DNA of 64,000 bases from DASUPK01 sp963774305 (GCA_963774305.1 CAVZEM010000005.1:248001-312000); one strand, 5' to 3'. Positions 1 to 8,936 are shown, counted from the first letter of the stretch. Numbers and translations: made by a program. Notes: a model not told the origin generated them from the letters alone.

Positions 1-188
1 CTGGCCGCTTCAAGATCCACACCTCCGCCTGTTCCGGCGACAGCGGCGGCCCGCTGGTCGCGGACACGGCGACCGGCCCGGTCGAGGTCGGGACGGTGTC
101 CTACGGCGGCGCCCTCTGCGGCCTGCCGGCAGCTCCGACCGTCTACTCGCGGGTCTCGGCCAGCCTGGACTTCATCAACGCCCCGTAG
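1..188 (+). CDS. Trypsin-like serine protease (S1 family), C-terminal fragment
   Basis: Only the last 61 codons are in the window; the frame runs from base 3 to a TAG at 186-188. The peptide contains SACSGDSGGPL, the S1 protease signature in which the second Ser is the nucleophile, followed by the usual TVSYGG strand and a YSRVSASLDFI helix. The catalytic His and Asp must lie upstream. Proteins of this type in actinobacteria are normally secreted. The gene ends one base before the stop of the convergent copper-protein gene. Confidence 0.85.
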   Translation, partial: GRFKIHTSACSGDSGGPLVADTATGPVEVGTVSYGGALCGLPAAPTVYSRVSASLDFINAP

Positions 189-1787
189 CTAGTGCTTCTT
201 GTGCTTCTTCTTTTTCTTGGGCGTGACCACGACCCGCTCCTGCATCTGCACCGGGTGCAGCGCGCAGAAGAAGCGGTAGGTCCCCGGGCGATTGAGCTTC
301 TGAGTGAAGGTCCGGTTGGCGTCCAGATTGTCGGAGCCGATGCCGAGCGGGCCATTGGCCAGGGTCACGTTGTGAAGCTCATGGCTGGCGAACTGCCAGG
401 TCAGGTACGAGCCCTGCTTCACACGTAGGTTCGGATCGCCGAAGAAGCGGTCGCCGACCGGGATCACGGTGTTGGTCCCGGCGTTCTGAAGCTGCCCGGG
501 CGGCGCGTTGATCGGTATCGCCTGGCCGTTCGAATCGAGCCCGGTGAGCGGGATCGTGAACGGAATGGGGCCGCTGCGGCCGGGCTGATTCGCCTTGAAG
601 ATCGTCCAGTTGGGAACCGGACCGCAGTTCTGGGTCACCGCGGGGTTCTGCGCGAAGTACGCGATCATGATCCCCATCACGCGGACGTGGGGCTGGGAGT
701 CGTCGTAGATCGAGTTGAGCCTGAGGGTCTCGCCGGCATTGACGGGGAGGCCGGTCGTGTCGCTGAAGGCACTCATGTTGATCGGCCCCGGCTCGTGCAG
801 AATCGGCCTGACGTTGTAGAAGGGGTGATCGGGGAGGCCCCAGGTCGGATCGGACTCGGCCACCTGTCGGTTGCCGCAGCCCGGTTCCGTCAGCGTCTCC
901 TTGATCGCACCGCCGTGCACGTGGCCGGCGCCGGCGATCAGGTAGCCGCTGTGGGCGAAGGTGACGTCCTCGGTCTCGTCGGTCGTCGGAGCCGCGGCCG
1001 CCTTCTTCTTGCGCTTCTTGCCCTTCTTGCCATGGCTCTTCTTATGCTTGCTCGCAGCGGAGGCAGTGCTCTTCTTGCCCTTCTTCGCCTTCTGGGCGAC
1101 GCTCGGGATGTTGTAGATCGGATCGGCGCGGCAGTCGCGGACATCGAACCAGTAAGGGGTTACCGGGGTCAGAGGGTTGCTGTCGATCGTCACCTCGTAA
1201 TGGATGAAGGCGTGATCGCTGCTCGAGCGGTGGTTCATCACCATCGCGACGATTCCCCAGTTGTCGGCGCCCTTGGTCTGGTAGCCGTAGCCGGCCGGCA
1301 GCGACATCTTCGCCCGCTCTTCGCCGGCGGCGTAGAAGCGCTGCGGGGCGAAGGTGGCGCCGAAGTCCTTGCGACCGTCAAAGCCCGTGTAGCCCTTGCC
1401 GCCGCAGGTGGTGTCCTGGTGGGCCAGGTTGGTGAAGACGATGTGGTGGAGCATCAACCGCTGAATCGGCACCTGCTCGCCAGTGACGTCGTCGACGACA
1501 TCGGTCTCCATGTGCGTGATGTAGCCGTCCTCGGGCGGAGTGGGGACGACGTCGTACCACTGCCGGACCTCGTAGCCGCCGATCGTCCCGGTCGGGACGT
1601 TGCACTCCCAGGTCGTCAGGGTGCCCACCGTCGGGTTCGCGGTGCAGCCCGGTGACGGGGGAGTCGCGGAGGCCCCGGCGGGCGCGAGCATGGCGATGCC
1701 GGCAACCGCGGCCAGCAGCCCAGCGAACCGGGCCGCCCTGCCAAGGTGCTTTGAATGCGTGCGCGCTTCCTTGCGCCGGGTTCCCAC
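189..1787 (-). CDS. Secreted copper protein: SURNod19/PHM-like domain plus C-terminal cupredoxin
   Basis: A 532-aa product. I chose the GTG at 1787 because an AGAGGAGGA ribosome site lies just upstream and a signal peptide (GLLAAVAGIAMLAPAGASA) follows. The N-terminal half has an MLHHIVF pair of histidines, a GHVHGG motif and a later SQPHVRVMGIM stretch. This His-His / His-x-His / Met layout recalls copper monooxygenase (PHM)-like and SURNod19 proteins. The C-terminal ~100 residues look like a plastocyanin-type cupredoxin: SHELHNVTL then FFCALHPVQM supply His, Cys, His and Met ligands. A very lysine-rich segment (KKGKKS...KKRKKK) sits between the HH and HVH motifs, and the protein ends KKKKKHKKH. 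Family assignment is from memory of the motifs; oxidase activity is inference. Confidence 0.6.
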   Translation of the reverse strand: MGTRRKEARTHSKHLGRAARFAGLLAAVAGIAMLAPAGASATPPSPGCTANPTVGTLTTWECNVPTGTIGGYEVRQWYDVVPTPPEDGYITHMETDVVDDVTGEQVPIQRLMLHHIVFTNLAHQDTTCGGKGYTGFDGRKDFGATFAPQRFYAAGEERAKMSLPAGYGYQTKGADNWGIVAMVMNHRSSSDHAFIHYEVTIDSNPLTPVTPYWFDVRDCRADPIYNIPSVAQKAKKGKKSTASAASKHKKSHGKKGKKRKKKAAAAPTTDETEDVTFAHSGYLIAGAGHVHGGAIKETLTEPGCGNRQVAESDPTWGLPDHPFYNVRPILHEPGPINMSAFSDTTGLPVNAGETLRLNSIYDDSQPHVRVMGIMIAYFAQNPAVTQNCGPVPNWTIFKANQPGRSGPIPFTIPLTGLDSNGQAIPINAPPGQLQNAGTNTVIPVGDRFFGDPNLRVKQGSYLTWQFASHELHNVTLANGPLGIGSDNLDANRTFTQKLNRPGTYRFFCALHPVQMQERVVVTPKKKKKHKKH

Positions 1788-1812
1788 TCTTCCTCCTCTG
1801 GGACTCCGAGAG

Positions 1813-1825
1813 TGACTCGGAGTCA
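1813..1825. promoter_or_regulatory. Palindromic operator 1 (TGACT-CGG-AGTCA)
   Basis: A perfect 13-bp inverted repeat (5-bp arms, CGG spacer) inside a longer palindromic patch, GACTCCGAG/CTCGGAGTC at 1802-1824. It sits 26 bases upstream of the copper-protein start and shares its core with the second palindrome at 1881-1897. Probable binding site of the divergent TetR protein. Confidence 0.6.
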
Positions 1826-1880
1826 ACGACCGCACGCACACTACCAGCGGGGTTCCGTAGCCGGGCACCCACTACTGAGT

Positions 1881-1897
1881 GTTGACTCGAAGTCAAC
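1881..1897. promoter_or_regulatory. Palindromic operator 2 overlapping the TetR promoter
   Basis: GTTGACT-CGA-AGTCAAC is a perfect 7+3+7 inverted repeat matching operator 1 in core and spacing. TTGACT within it can act as a -35 box; TAAGCT at 1904-1909 (16-base spacer) would be the -10. Bound repressor would then block its own promoter as well as the divergent copper gene. Confidence 0.6.
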
Positions 1898-1914
1898 CCG
1901 GACTAAGCTGACCC

Positions 1915-2502
1915 ATCGCATCGCGTCCCCTGACAACCGAGCGGGCCGGCGAGCGCCGGGAGCAGCTCCTTGGCGCCGCCCTCGAGGTCTTCGGCGATCG
2001 GGATTACGACGAGGTCTCGGTTGACGAGGTCGCGGAGGCCGCCGGTGTCTCGCACGGCCTGGTCTTCCAGTACTTCGGCAGCAAGAAGGGCCTCTACGTC
2101 GCCTGCTTGGAGCCTCTGATCGAGGGCTTCCGATCGCGGGTCGAGCCCGATGCGGACCTGCCGCCGGTCGAGCGCCTGCGGGCCGGGCTCCGCAACTTCG
2201 CCGACGCGATCAGCGAGCATCCGGCCGGCTATCGAAACCTGATGACCCGGGCCACCGGCTTCAGCGAGGTCCGGGACGCGCTCGAGCGGGCCCGCTGGTG
2301 GCGCGTCACTCGGTTGGCCGAGGCGATGGACCTCGATCCCAAGCGTCCCGCGGTTCGCGTCGGGTTGCGGGCATGGACCTCGTACGTCGAGGCGGCGATG
2401 CTGACGTGGCTCGAGGAGGGGGCCCTGGACCGCGATGCCCTGGTCGAGATGCTGGTCCGGGCCCTCGGCGCCACTGCCGAGGGGATCGCCGCGGCGAAGT
2501 AG
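1915..2502 (+). CDS. TetR family transcriptional regulator (start codon unclear)
   Basis: The reading frame encodes a textbook TetR DNA-binding domain at its start (DEVAEAAGVSHGLVFQYFGS) and an all-helical ligand/dimer domain to residue ~195. The frame is open only from 1912, because a TGA lies at 1909-1911. No ATG, GTG or TTG occurs before the helix-turn-helix; the first canonical start, TTG at 2107, would delete the DNA-binding domain. Candidates are ATC at 1915 (a leaderless message from the -10 at 1904 is possible) or CTG at 1930; otherwise a base error hides the start. It is divergent from the copper-protein gene with two shared palindromes between them, so local autoregulation is the simplest role. 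The inducer is unknown. Confidence 0.8.
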   Translation: MASRPLTTERAGERREQLLGAALEVFGDRDYDEVSVDEVAEAAGVSHGLVFQYFGSKKGLYVACLEPLIEGFRSRVEPDADLPPVERLRAGLRNFADAISEHPAGYRNLMTRATGFSEVRDALERARWWRVTRLAEAMDLDPKRPAVRVGLRAWTSYVEAAMLTWLEEGALDRDALVEMLVRALGATAEGIAAAK

Positions 2503-2546
2503 CCTCGCCCGCCGGGCGCGCCCTGCGCCCCCAGTACGCTGGAGCC

Positions 2547-4541
2547 ATGGGCAAGTTCAAGCTCAATCCGGCCTATACGCCCACGGCGGACCAGCCGAAG
2601 GCGATCGAGGGGCTGGCCGAGGGACTCGACTCGAAGGAGCGGGTTCAGACGCTGCTGGGTGCGACCGGCACGGGCAAGACCTTCACGATGGCGGGGACGA
2701 TCGAGCGGGTGCAGCGGCCGGCGCTGGTGATCGCCCACAACAAGACGCTGGCCGCGCAGCTCTGCAACGAGTTCCGCGAGTTCTTCCCGGACAACGCCGT
2801 CGAGTACTTCGTCAGCTACTACGACTACTACCAGCCCGAGGCCTACGTACCGGCGCAGGACCTCTACATCGAGAAGGACTCCTCGATCAACGACGAGATC
2901 GACCGCCTCCGGCACGCCGCCACCGCCTCCCTCTTCGCCCGCGACGACGTGATCATCGTCGCCTCGGTCTCCTGCATCTACGGGATCGGCTCGCCGCAGC
3001 TCTATCGCGAGCAGATGCAGCTCTTCAAGGTCGGCGACTGGATCGACCGCCAGGACGTGTTCCGCAAGCTGGTCGGGATGCAGTACCGCCGCAACGACCA
3101 GAACCTCGCGCGAGGCGCCTTCCGGGCGCGCGGCGAGGTGCTCGAGATCTATCCGGCCTACGCCGAGTCCGCCTACCGGATCCAACTCTTCGGGGACGAG
3201 ATCGAGGCGATCCAGCACTTCGATCCGCTCACCGGCGAGATCCTCGACGTGATCGACCACGTCTCGGTCTGGCCCGCGAGCCACTACGTCGTCAAGGAGG
3301 AGACGATGGAGCGCGCGGTCGACGAGATCGAGCGCGAGCTCCGCAACCAGGTCGCCCACTTCGAGGAGCACGGTAAGCAGCTCGAGGCGCACCGTCTCCA
3401 GCAGCGCACCCGGTACGACATGGAGATGATGCGCGAGCTCGGCTTCTGCCCCGGCATCGAGAACTACTCGCGCATCCTCGACGGCCGGCCGCCGGGCAGC
3501 CCGCCGTACACGCTGATCGACTACTTCCCGGACGACTTCGTCCTCTTCGTCGACGAGTCCCATCAGACGATCCCGCAGCTCGGCGGCATGTACGAGGGCG
3601 ACTACTCGCGCAAGTCGACGCTCGTCGACTTCGGCTTCCGGCTGCCGAGCGCCGTCGACAACCGGCCGCTGAAGTTCGACGAGTTCCTCGACCGGGTGAA
3701 GCAGATGGTGCTGGTCTCGGCGACGCCGGGGCCGTGGGAGCGGGCGGAGTCCTCACGGGTGGTCGAGCAGATCGTCCGCCCGACCGGGATCGTCGACCCC
3801 GACGTCGAGGTCAGGGAGACGAAGAACCAGATCGACGATCTGATGAACGAGGTGCGGGTCCGCGCCGAGAAGGATGAGCGCGTCCTGGTCACGACGCTGA
3901 CCAAGAAGATGGCCGAGGATCTGACCGAGTACCTGCTCGAGCACGGCTTCCGCGTCCGCTATCTGCACTCCGAGATCGACACGCTGGAGCGAATCCAGAT
4001 CATCCGCGAGCTGCGGCTCGGTGAGTACGACGTCCTGGTCGGCGTCAACCTCCTGCGCGAGGGCCTCGACCTTCCCGAGGTCTCGCTCGTGGCGATCCTC
4101 GACGCCGACAAGGAGGGCTTCCTCCGCGGTGAGACCAGCCTGATCCAGACCATCGGCCGCGCCGCCCGGAACGTCGACGGCCGCGTCCTGATGTACGCGG
4201 ACAAGGAGACCGACGCGATGCGGAAGGCGATCTCCGAGACCGACCGCCGCCGCGCGATCCAGCTCGCCTACAACGAGGAGCACGGCATCACCGCCGCGAC
4301 GGTCACCAAGGGGATCTCCGACATGGCCGAGTTCCTGGCGATGGAGTCGAACGCACCGCGACGGCGACGGCGGCGCCGTGAGGAGACTGCGACCAAGACC
4401 CCGGAGGAGCTGGAGAAGCTGGTCATCGAGCTGGAGGAGGAGATGCTCGCCGCGGCCGACGACCTCCGCTTCGAGGAGGCCGCGAGGATCCGCGACGAGC
4501 TCAAGGAGCTGAAGGCCGACCTGGACGCGATTCGCGCCTAG
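2547..4541 (+). CDS. uvrB: Excinuclease ABC subunit B
   Basis: UvrB, 664 aa, the damage-verification helicase subunit of nucleotide excision repair. It has Walker A GATGTGKT near residue 40, the beta-hairpin region with YYDYYQPEAYVP, helicase motif DESH, the late helicase motif QTIGRAARN, and a C-terminal UVR coiled-coil (LRFEEAARIRDEL) that contacts UvrC. ATG at 2547 (MGKFKLNP) matches the usual N-terminus; the frame is open further upstream but overlaps tetR. uvrA lies 8 kb downstream on the same strand, not in an operon with it. Confidence 0.97.
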   Translation: MGKFKLNPAYTPTADQPKAIEGLAEGLDSKERVQTLLGATGTGKTFTMAGTIERVQRPALVIAHNKTLAAQLCNEFREFFPDNAVEYFVSYYDYYQPEAYVPAQDLYIEKDSSINDEIDRLRHAATASLFARDDVIIVASVSCIYGIGSPQLYREQMQLFKVGDWIDRQDVFRKLVGMQYRRNDQNLARGAFRARGEVLEIYPAYAESAYRIQLFGDEIEAIQHFDPLTGEILDVIDHVSVWPASHYVVKEETMERAVDEIERELRNQVAHFEEHGKQLEAHRLQQRTRYDMEMMRELGFCPGIENYSRILDGRPPGSPPYTLIDYFPDDFVLFVDESHQTIPQLGGMYEGDYSRKSTLVDFGFRLPSAVDNRPLKFDEFLDRVKQMVLVSATPGPWERAESSRVVEQIVRPTGIVDPDVEVRETKNQIDDLMNEVRVRAEKDERVLVTTLTKKMAEDLTEYLLEHGFRVRYLHSEIDTLERIQIIRELRLGEYDVLVGVNLLREGLDLPEVSLVAILDADKEGFLRGETSLIQTIGRAARNVDGRVLMYADKETDAMRKAISETDRRRAIQLAYNEEHGITAATVTKGISDMAEFLAMESNAPRRRRRRREETATKTPEELEKLVIELEEEMLAAADDLRFEEAARIRDELKELKADLDAIRA

Positions 4542-4556
4542 GAAAGGGGGCTCGGG

Positions 4557-5219
4557 ATGAGGATTGGAATCGTTGGGGCGGGTCGCATCGGCGGCAACTG
4601 CGCGACGCAGCTCGTCAAGGGCGGCCACGAAGTGAAGCTGAGCGGTCGCGACGCCTCGAAGCTCGAGCCGCTCGCCGCCGAGATCGGAGACGCCGCCAGC
4701 GTCGGCACACCCGCCGAGGCGGCCGGGTTCGGCGAGGTGGTGGTGATTGCGGTCCCCTGGGACGGCTTCGACGACGCGGTATCCGCCGCCGGCTCGCTCG
4801 ACGGCAAGATCGTGATTGACACCACCAACCAGTACGGCAGCGGCGAGATGCCGGCGGACGGCGAGACCGCCGCGAGCTTCCACGTCGCCCGCGTGCCCGG
4901 CGCCCGCTACACGAAGAGCTTCAACACGCTCACCTCGGCGTTCCAGGCCGAGGTGGCGTTCCGCCCGGAGGCCGATCGGGTCGTGCAGTGGGTCTGCGGC
5001 GACGACGATGAGGCGAAGAAGGTGGTCATGGGTCTGATCACCGACGCCGGCTATGCCCCGGTCGACGTCGGCGGCAACGCCGATGCCGCCGTGATGGAGG
5101 CGCCGCGCCGGCCCGGCGCCGTCTACGGCGAGGAGTACCGGCTGCCGGACGCCGAGAAGGTCGTCGAGGCGGTCGGGGCTGGGGAGGAGATCCCTCCAGC
5201 TCCCAGGTACGGCGGCTAG
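4557..5219 (+). CDS. NADPH-dependent F420 reductase-like / NAD(P)-binding protein
   Basis: 220 aa. The N-terminus MRIGIVGAGRIGGNCA is a Rossmann dinucleotide site. AVPWDGFDDA, IDTTNQYG and a KSFNTL stretch are typical of the F420H2:NADP oxidoreductase-like family (NADP oxidoreductase, coenzyme F420-dependent). It starts 15 bases after the uvrB stop with a GGAAAGGGGG purine tract as ribosome site, so it may be co-transcribed with uvrB. Actual use of F420 is not shown by the sequence; other members use NAD(P)H with different substrates. Confidence 0.75.
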   Translation: MRIGIVGAGRIGGNCATQLVKGGHEVKLSGRDASKLEPLAAEIGDAASVGTPAEAAGFGEVVVIAVPWDGFDDAVSAAGSLDGKIVIDTTNQYGSGEMPADGETAASFHVARVPGARYTKSFNTLTSAFQAEVAFRPEADRVVQWVCGDDDEAKKVVMGLITDAGYAPVDVGGNADAAVMEAPRRPGAVYGEEYRLPDAEKVVEAVGAGEEIPPAPRYGG

Positions 5220-5872
5220 TGAAGCGTCTGGTAGGTGAAGTAGACGATCACGATCAGGTTGACCAGCCAGGAGTGACTCGTCAGCCACTCACGGACGCCC
5301 GGCATCGCCTCTCGCGCACGCCGCCCGAGCAGCAGGTATGCGATGAGGGGAATCGACAGCAACCCGACGGTCGCCGCCACCAGCGTCCAAGCGTGGACCT
5401 GGCCGAAGTCGTGGTCGTGGAGATAGTTGACCGTCGCGATCACCGCGATGATGTCGGTCGGCATCAGCAGGATCAGGAGGTAGCCGAGCGTGAAGGCCCG
5501 CCTGGGTTCCGCTTCCTGGAGAGCCGTCATCCACTTCGGCACCTTCGCCGTCCCCCGTCCCCGGAAGACGTGGATCGCCAGCAGCACCAGCAGGCCGGCG
5601 ATCACGTAGTCGGCGGTGGAGGGGCCGCTGCCCTCGCGGCCCTTGATGTGGAGGACGTTGACCAGGCCGTACCAGATGAAGACCGAGGTGCAGACGGCGA
5701 GCGCCGCGCCGACCAGCATTGCCAGAGAGTTCTTCACCGGCTCTTGGCTGGTGACGAGGAAGATCGAGGTGAGGATCTGCGGCCCCATCACCATGATCAG
5801 GGCCAGCGGCAGGATGTGGAGTCGAGGGTCCACCGGGTCGTCGCGGTGGCGCAGGGCGCCGTCGCGCGCCAC
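5216..5872 (-). CDS. GAP-family multispanning membrane protein
   Basis: About 218 aa with six predicted membrane helices (LHILPLALIMVMG..., NSLAMLVGAALAV..., YVIAGLLVLLAI..., GYLLILLMPTDIIAV..., AATVGLLSIPLIAYLLL, LVNLIVIVYF). The overall pattern and opening ILPLAL resemble the GAP (Sap/sulfolipid-addressing-like) family of actinobacteria. Start is unsure: GTG at 5872, or GTG at 5833, which would put the first helix nearer the N-terminus as in relatives. The end overlaps the preceding convergent gene by 4 bases. The substrate is unknown. Confidence 0.55.
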   Translation of the reverse strand: MARDGALRHRDDPVDPRLHILPLALIMVMGPQILTSIFLVTSQEPVKNSLAMLVGAALAVCTSVFIWYGLVNVLHIKGREGSGPSTADYVIAGLLVLLAIHVFRGRGTAKVPKWMTALQEAEPRRAFTLGYLLILLMPTDIIAVIATVNYLHDHDFGQVHAWTLVAATVGLLSIPLIAYLLLGRRAREAMPGVREWLTSHSWLVNLIVIVYFTYQTLH

Positions 5873-5886
5873 TACTCTTGCAGGCA

Positions 5887-6399
5887 ATGAACGACGGACG
5901 CGCAGACGAGCTTGCGGCAAAGGTGGCGGACTCCGTCCGCCAGGTGATCGCGGAGGCGGAGCAACGGGCCGCCGAGATCATCCGCGAGGCCGAGGCCGAA
6001 GCGGCCGGGCTCCGTCAGCGGGCCGAGGCCGAGGCGGTGCAGATCCGCGAGCGCGCCGAGGCGGACGCGCGCGGGCAGATCGAGGCCGCCAAGAGGGCGC
6101 TGGATGAGCTGGGAGGGACGCTGGTGGCGGCCGCTTCCGAGGCGGTCCCGATCGCCGAGACCCCCGAACCCGAGCCGGAGCCCGAGCCCGAGCCGGAGCC
6201 GGAGGCTCCGGGTGCTCCGGAGGCGCCGATTTCACCTCCGACCGGCAACGGCGAGGACGCCGCCGAGCGCCTGGTCGCTATGAAGCTGGCGGTCGACGGC
6301 AAGGACCCCGCCGCGATCGAGGCAGAGCTGATCGAGAGGTTCGGTCCGGGCGACCGCACAGCTCTGCTCCAGGATGTCGTCAGCCGGGCCGCGCGCTAG
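5887..6399 (+). CDS. Coiled-coil protein with Glu-Pro linker
   Basis: 170 aa, not assigned to a named family. Residues ~5-75 form one long charged helix (repeats like AEQRAAEIIREAEAEAAGLR), as in DivIVA-type or ATPase-stalk coiled coils. It is followed by an EPEPEPEPEPE linker and a C-terminal helical pair ending LLQDVVSRAAR. ATG at 5887; an upstream TTG at 5878 is possible. Cytoplasmic, with no membrane segment. It overlaps the convergent K+ channel gene by 4 bases at the stop codons. Confidence 0.7.
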   Translation: MNDGRADELAAKVADSVRQVIAEAEQRAAEIIREAEAEAAGLRQRAEAEAVQIRERAEADARGQIEAAKRALDELGGTLVAAASEAVPIAETPEPEPEPEPEPEPEAPGAPEAPISPPTGNGEDAAERLVAMKLAVDGKDPAAIEAELIERFGPGDRTALLQDVVSRAAR

Positions 6400-7139
6400 C
6401 TGGCGCGCTTCCGCCCGCGCGCCAGCAGCCCCGGGCGCCAGAGGCTGACCAGCCCGGCGACGAGGGTGACCAGGAAGATCTGGCCCATCAGCATCTCGAT
6501 CCCGGCGAACATCTTGCCCGGCTGCCCCGCCGGGACGAGGTTCCCATAGCCGGTGGTGGTCAGCGTGGTGAAGCTGAAGAAGAGGAAGTCGCCGCCCTTG
6601 ACCGAGACGCCGGAGCCGAAGAACGGGGTTGATTCCACGCGGTCCATCGCGGCGTAGAGGAAGCTGAAGAGGAGTCCCAGGATCGTGTAGACGCTGATCG
6701 CGCCCAGGATCGTGCGAAAACCCACCTCGGTCTCCATCAGTACGGCACGCAGGATCGCTCCCGCCGCGAGCAGCAGGAGGCTGACGATCACGAACGAGCT
6801 GGCGCCGAGCAGGTGGAGGTTGTCGAGGAGCTCGGCCAGAACGGCGAGAATGACCGCCGCCAGCGCGAGCATGCCGGCCCCGCGCACGACCGTCGGGTGG
6901 ACACCCGCCCCGGCGAGCCCTACGACGCCCGCCAGTGAGGCGACCAGCGTGGTGAGCACCGCGGTCCAGCCATGGAACGCGGTCAGTGAGCCAAGGGCAT
7001 AGGTGGCAAGCACCAGGAGCAGGACGAGCCCGAAGGCGTTCGCGACTCTCTCTGCGAACTGTCCCCAACGCTCGCCCGGCTGCCGGGACAGTCCGAGCGG
7101 CCGCCTCCTGTCTCGCCCCTCGCGGGGATTTCGGGCCAC
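6396..7139 (-). CDS. Two-TM-pore type potassium channel
   Basis: 247 aa. The C-terminal part carries the K+ selectivity filter TTTGYGN between two membrane helices (Ion_trans_2). It is preceded by about four further hydrophobic helices (e.g. VLLLVLATYALGSLTAF, LALAAVILAVLAELL), so the topology is an N-terminal membrane domain plus pore module. GTG start at 7139. There is no cytosolic RCK domain; two separate RCK/TrkA genes lie 30 kb away. Confidence 0.85.
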   Translation of the reverse strand: MARNPREGRDRRRPLGLSRQPGERWGQFAERVANAFGLVLLLVLATYALGSLTAFHGWTAVLTTLVASLAGVVGLAGAGVHPTVVRGAGMLALAAVILAVLAELLDNLHLLGASSFVIVSLLLLAAGAILRAVLMETEVGFRTILGAISVYTILGLLFSFLYAAMDRVESTPFFGSGVSVKGGDFLFFSFTTLTTTGYGNLVPAGQPGKMFAGIEMLMGQIFLVTLVAGLVSLWRPGLLARGRKRAS

Positions 7140-7190
7140 TTCCGACGGTTCGGGCTGCCTAGCGGCTTTCCTGCCGCTGGGCCGAACGGG

Positions 7191-8849
7191 TCAGGCGGGA
7201 GCCGTCGCCGCGGCGCGGTCCGGCTCGGTGGCGGGCGCGACGGCGGCGGTCGGCAGCTTTCTGGTGAACCAGAGGGAGAGCAGCGCGATGGCCGCGACGG
7301 CGCCGACGGAGATGCGCAGCGCGTCGAGCTGGGCGTCGCCGTAGTCGGCCGCCACGGCCTTGGCCTGGTCCTCCGAGAGGCCCTTCGAGAGCGCCAGTTG
7401 CTCGACCTGGCCGGCCGGCACGATGTCGATGCCCTCCTCCGTGTTGGCGGCGATCGTCTCCTGCACCGAGGCGGGCACCTGCGGGTTGTCAGCGACGTTG
7501 TGGTTGAACCCGTTGATCAGGTTGAGGATCAGGATCGCGCCGATCAGGGCGGTGCCGAGCGAGGCCCCGAGATTGAGGGCCGTCCCCTGTAGGCCACCGG
7601 TCTCGCTGGCCTTGGAGGGGTCGGTCGACGACATGATCACGTTGCCGAGCTGCGAGGCGAGGAGCCCGCCACCAGCCCCGACCAGCACCATGGCGATCTT
7701 GAACCCGGTGTCGTTGAGCTTCACGTCGAGCGTGGCCAGCATCACGACGGCTCCGGCGCTGATCAGGACGAGGCCCATCTGCGCGACCGTCCTCGGCGAG
7801 CGTCTCCCCGCGACCTTGGGACCGGCCATCGCCGCGACCAGCATCGCCGCCGAGAGGGGAAGCAGCCGCTTGCCCGTCTCGAACGCGTCCAGCCCGACCA
7901 CGACCTGCAGGTACACCGGAACGACGAAGAAGAGCCCCATCAGCACCAGCTGCTGGCCCATCAGCGTCGTCAGTCCGGCGCGAAGCTGCGTGATCTTCAG
8001 CAGGGCTGTGTCAAGGAGGCGGTCGAGGCCCAGGCGGTGCCTGCGCTCCTCCCAGTGGACGAATCCGGCCAGTATTCCCAGCCCGGCGAGGACCATGAAG
8101 GGCACCACCGAGAAGCCGAGCGGGGTGATCTCCGTCCCGTTGATCGTCGGCGCCCCGAGCGGCTTCACGAATCCCCATTTGCTGCCCATCAGGATCCCGA
8201 AGACGGCCAGTCCGAGGCCGGCAACGGAGAGCACCGACCCGATGACGTCCATCTTGGGCGGGTGCTCGGCCGTCGGCGCCTGGGCGATCTGTCCCCGCAC
8301 CAGGATGATCCCGGTGACGATCACAGTCTCTCCCGCGAACACGTAGCGCCAGCTGGCGTTGGTCGTCACCCAGCCGCCGATCAGCGGGCCGGCCGCGACG
8401 GCCACCGCCGTGATGCCGCCGATCAGCGCGTAGGCGAGGGCCCGGTCCTTGCCCTCGTAGTTGGCGGCGGTCAGGGCCGCGATTCCGGGAATGACCATGA
8501 TCGCCCCGAGCCCCTCGATCCCGGACCAGCCCACGAGCAGAACGGTGAGATTGGGGCTGAGGGCCGTGGTCAGGGAGCCGACGCCATAGACCGCGAGCCC
8601 GATCGCAAACATCCGGTTGCGACCGTAGATGTCGCCGAGCTTGGCGCCGGTGAGCATGAGGGCGGCCATCACCAGCGCGTACAGCGTGATCGCCGCCTGC
8701 ACTCCCTGGATCGACGTGTTGAGATCGGCGGTGATCTGGGAGATCGAGACGTTCATGACGCTCGTGTCGAGCGTCATGACGAACTGGCCCGAGGCCAGGA
8801 TGATGATCGGGATCCACTTGCGCACGAAGGTCCAAGACGATCCTTTCAT
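7191..8849 (-). CDS. MFS drug-efflux transporter (DHA2/EmrB-QacA type, 14 TM)
   Basis: 552 aa. The N-terminus GQFVMTLDTSVMNVSIS matches the motif in helix 1 of 14-TM drug:H+ antiporters, and the loop LGDIYGRNRMF is MFS motif A. Further helices run to the end, with a periplasmic stretch near VADNPQVPASVQ. ATG at 8849 was chosen because the 24 upstream in-frame codons have no family character. It is divergent from the SHOCT gene with an 87-bp spacer. No regulator is adjacent, and the substrate cannot be named. Confidence 0.88.
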   Translation of the reverse strand: MKGSSWTFVRKWIPIIILASGQFVMTLDTSVMNVSISQITADLNTSIQGVQAAITLYALVMAALMLTGAKLGDIYGRNRMFAIGLAVYGVGSLTTALSPNLTVLLVGWSGIEGLGAIMVIPGIAALTAANYEGKDRALAYALIGGITAVAVAAGPLIGGWVTTNASWRYVFAGETVIVTGIILVRGQIAQAPTAEHPPKMDVIGSVLSVAGLGLAVFGILMGSKWGFVKPLGAPTINGTEITPLGFSVVPFMVLAGLGILAGFVHWEERRHRLGLDRLLDTALLKITQLRAGLTTLMGQQLVLMGLFFVVPVYLQVVVGLDAFETGKRLLPLSAAMLVAAMAGPKVAGRRSPRTVAQMGLVLISAGAVVMLATLDVKLNDTGFKIAMVLVGAGGGLLASQLGNVIMSSTDPSKASETGGLQGTALNLGASLGTALIGAILILNLINGFNHNVADNPQVPASVQETIAANTEEGIDIVPAGQVEQLALSKGLSEDQAKAVAADYGDAQLDALRISVGAVAAIALLSLWFTRKLPTAAVAPATEPDRAAATAPA

Positions 8850-8936
8850 GCCCCCGAGCGGATCGATCGCCGCGGCGCTCGCTAGTGGATACTCCGCGGT
8901 GCAGCAACGGCCACGACTCAACCCGAGGAGGGACCC

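Noticed and set aside
687..1655. Long plus-strand frame (322 codons) opposite the copper-protein gene
   Set aside because: It mirrors the real gene's codons; the sequence is Val/Arg/Gly-rich with no domain. Typical high-GC antisense artefact.
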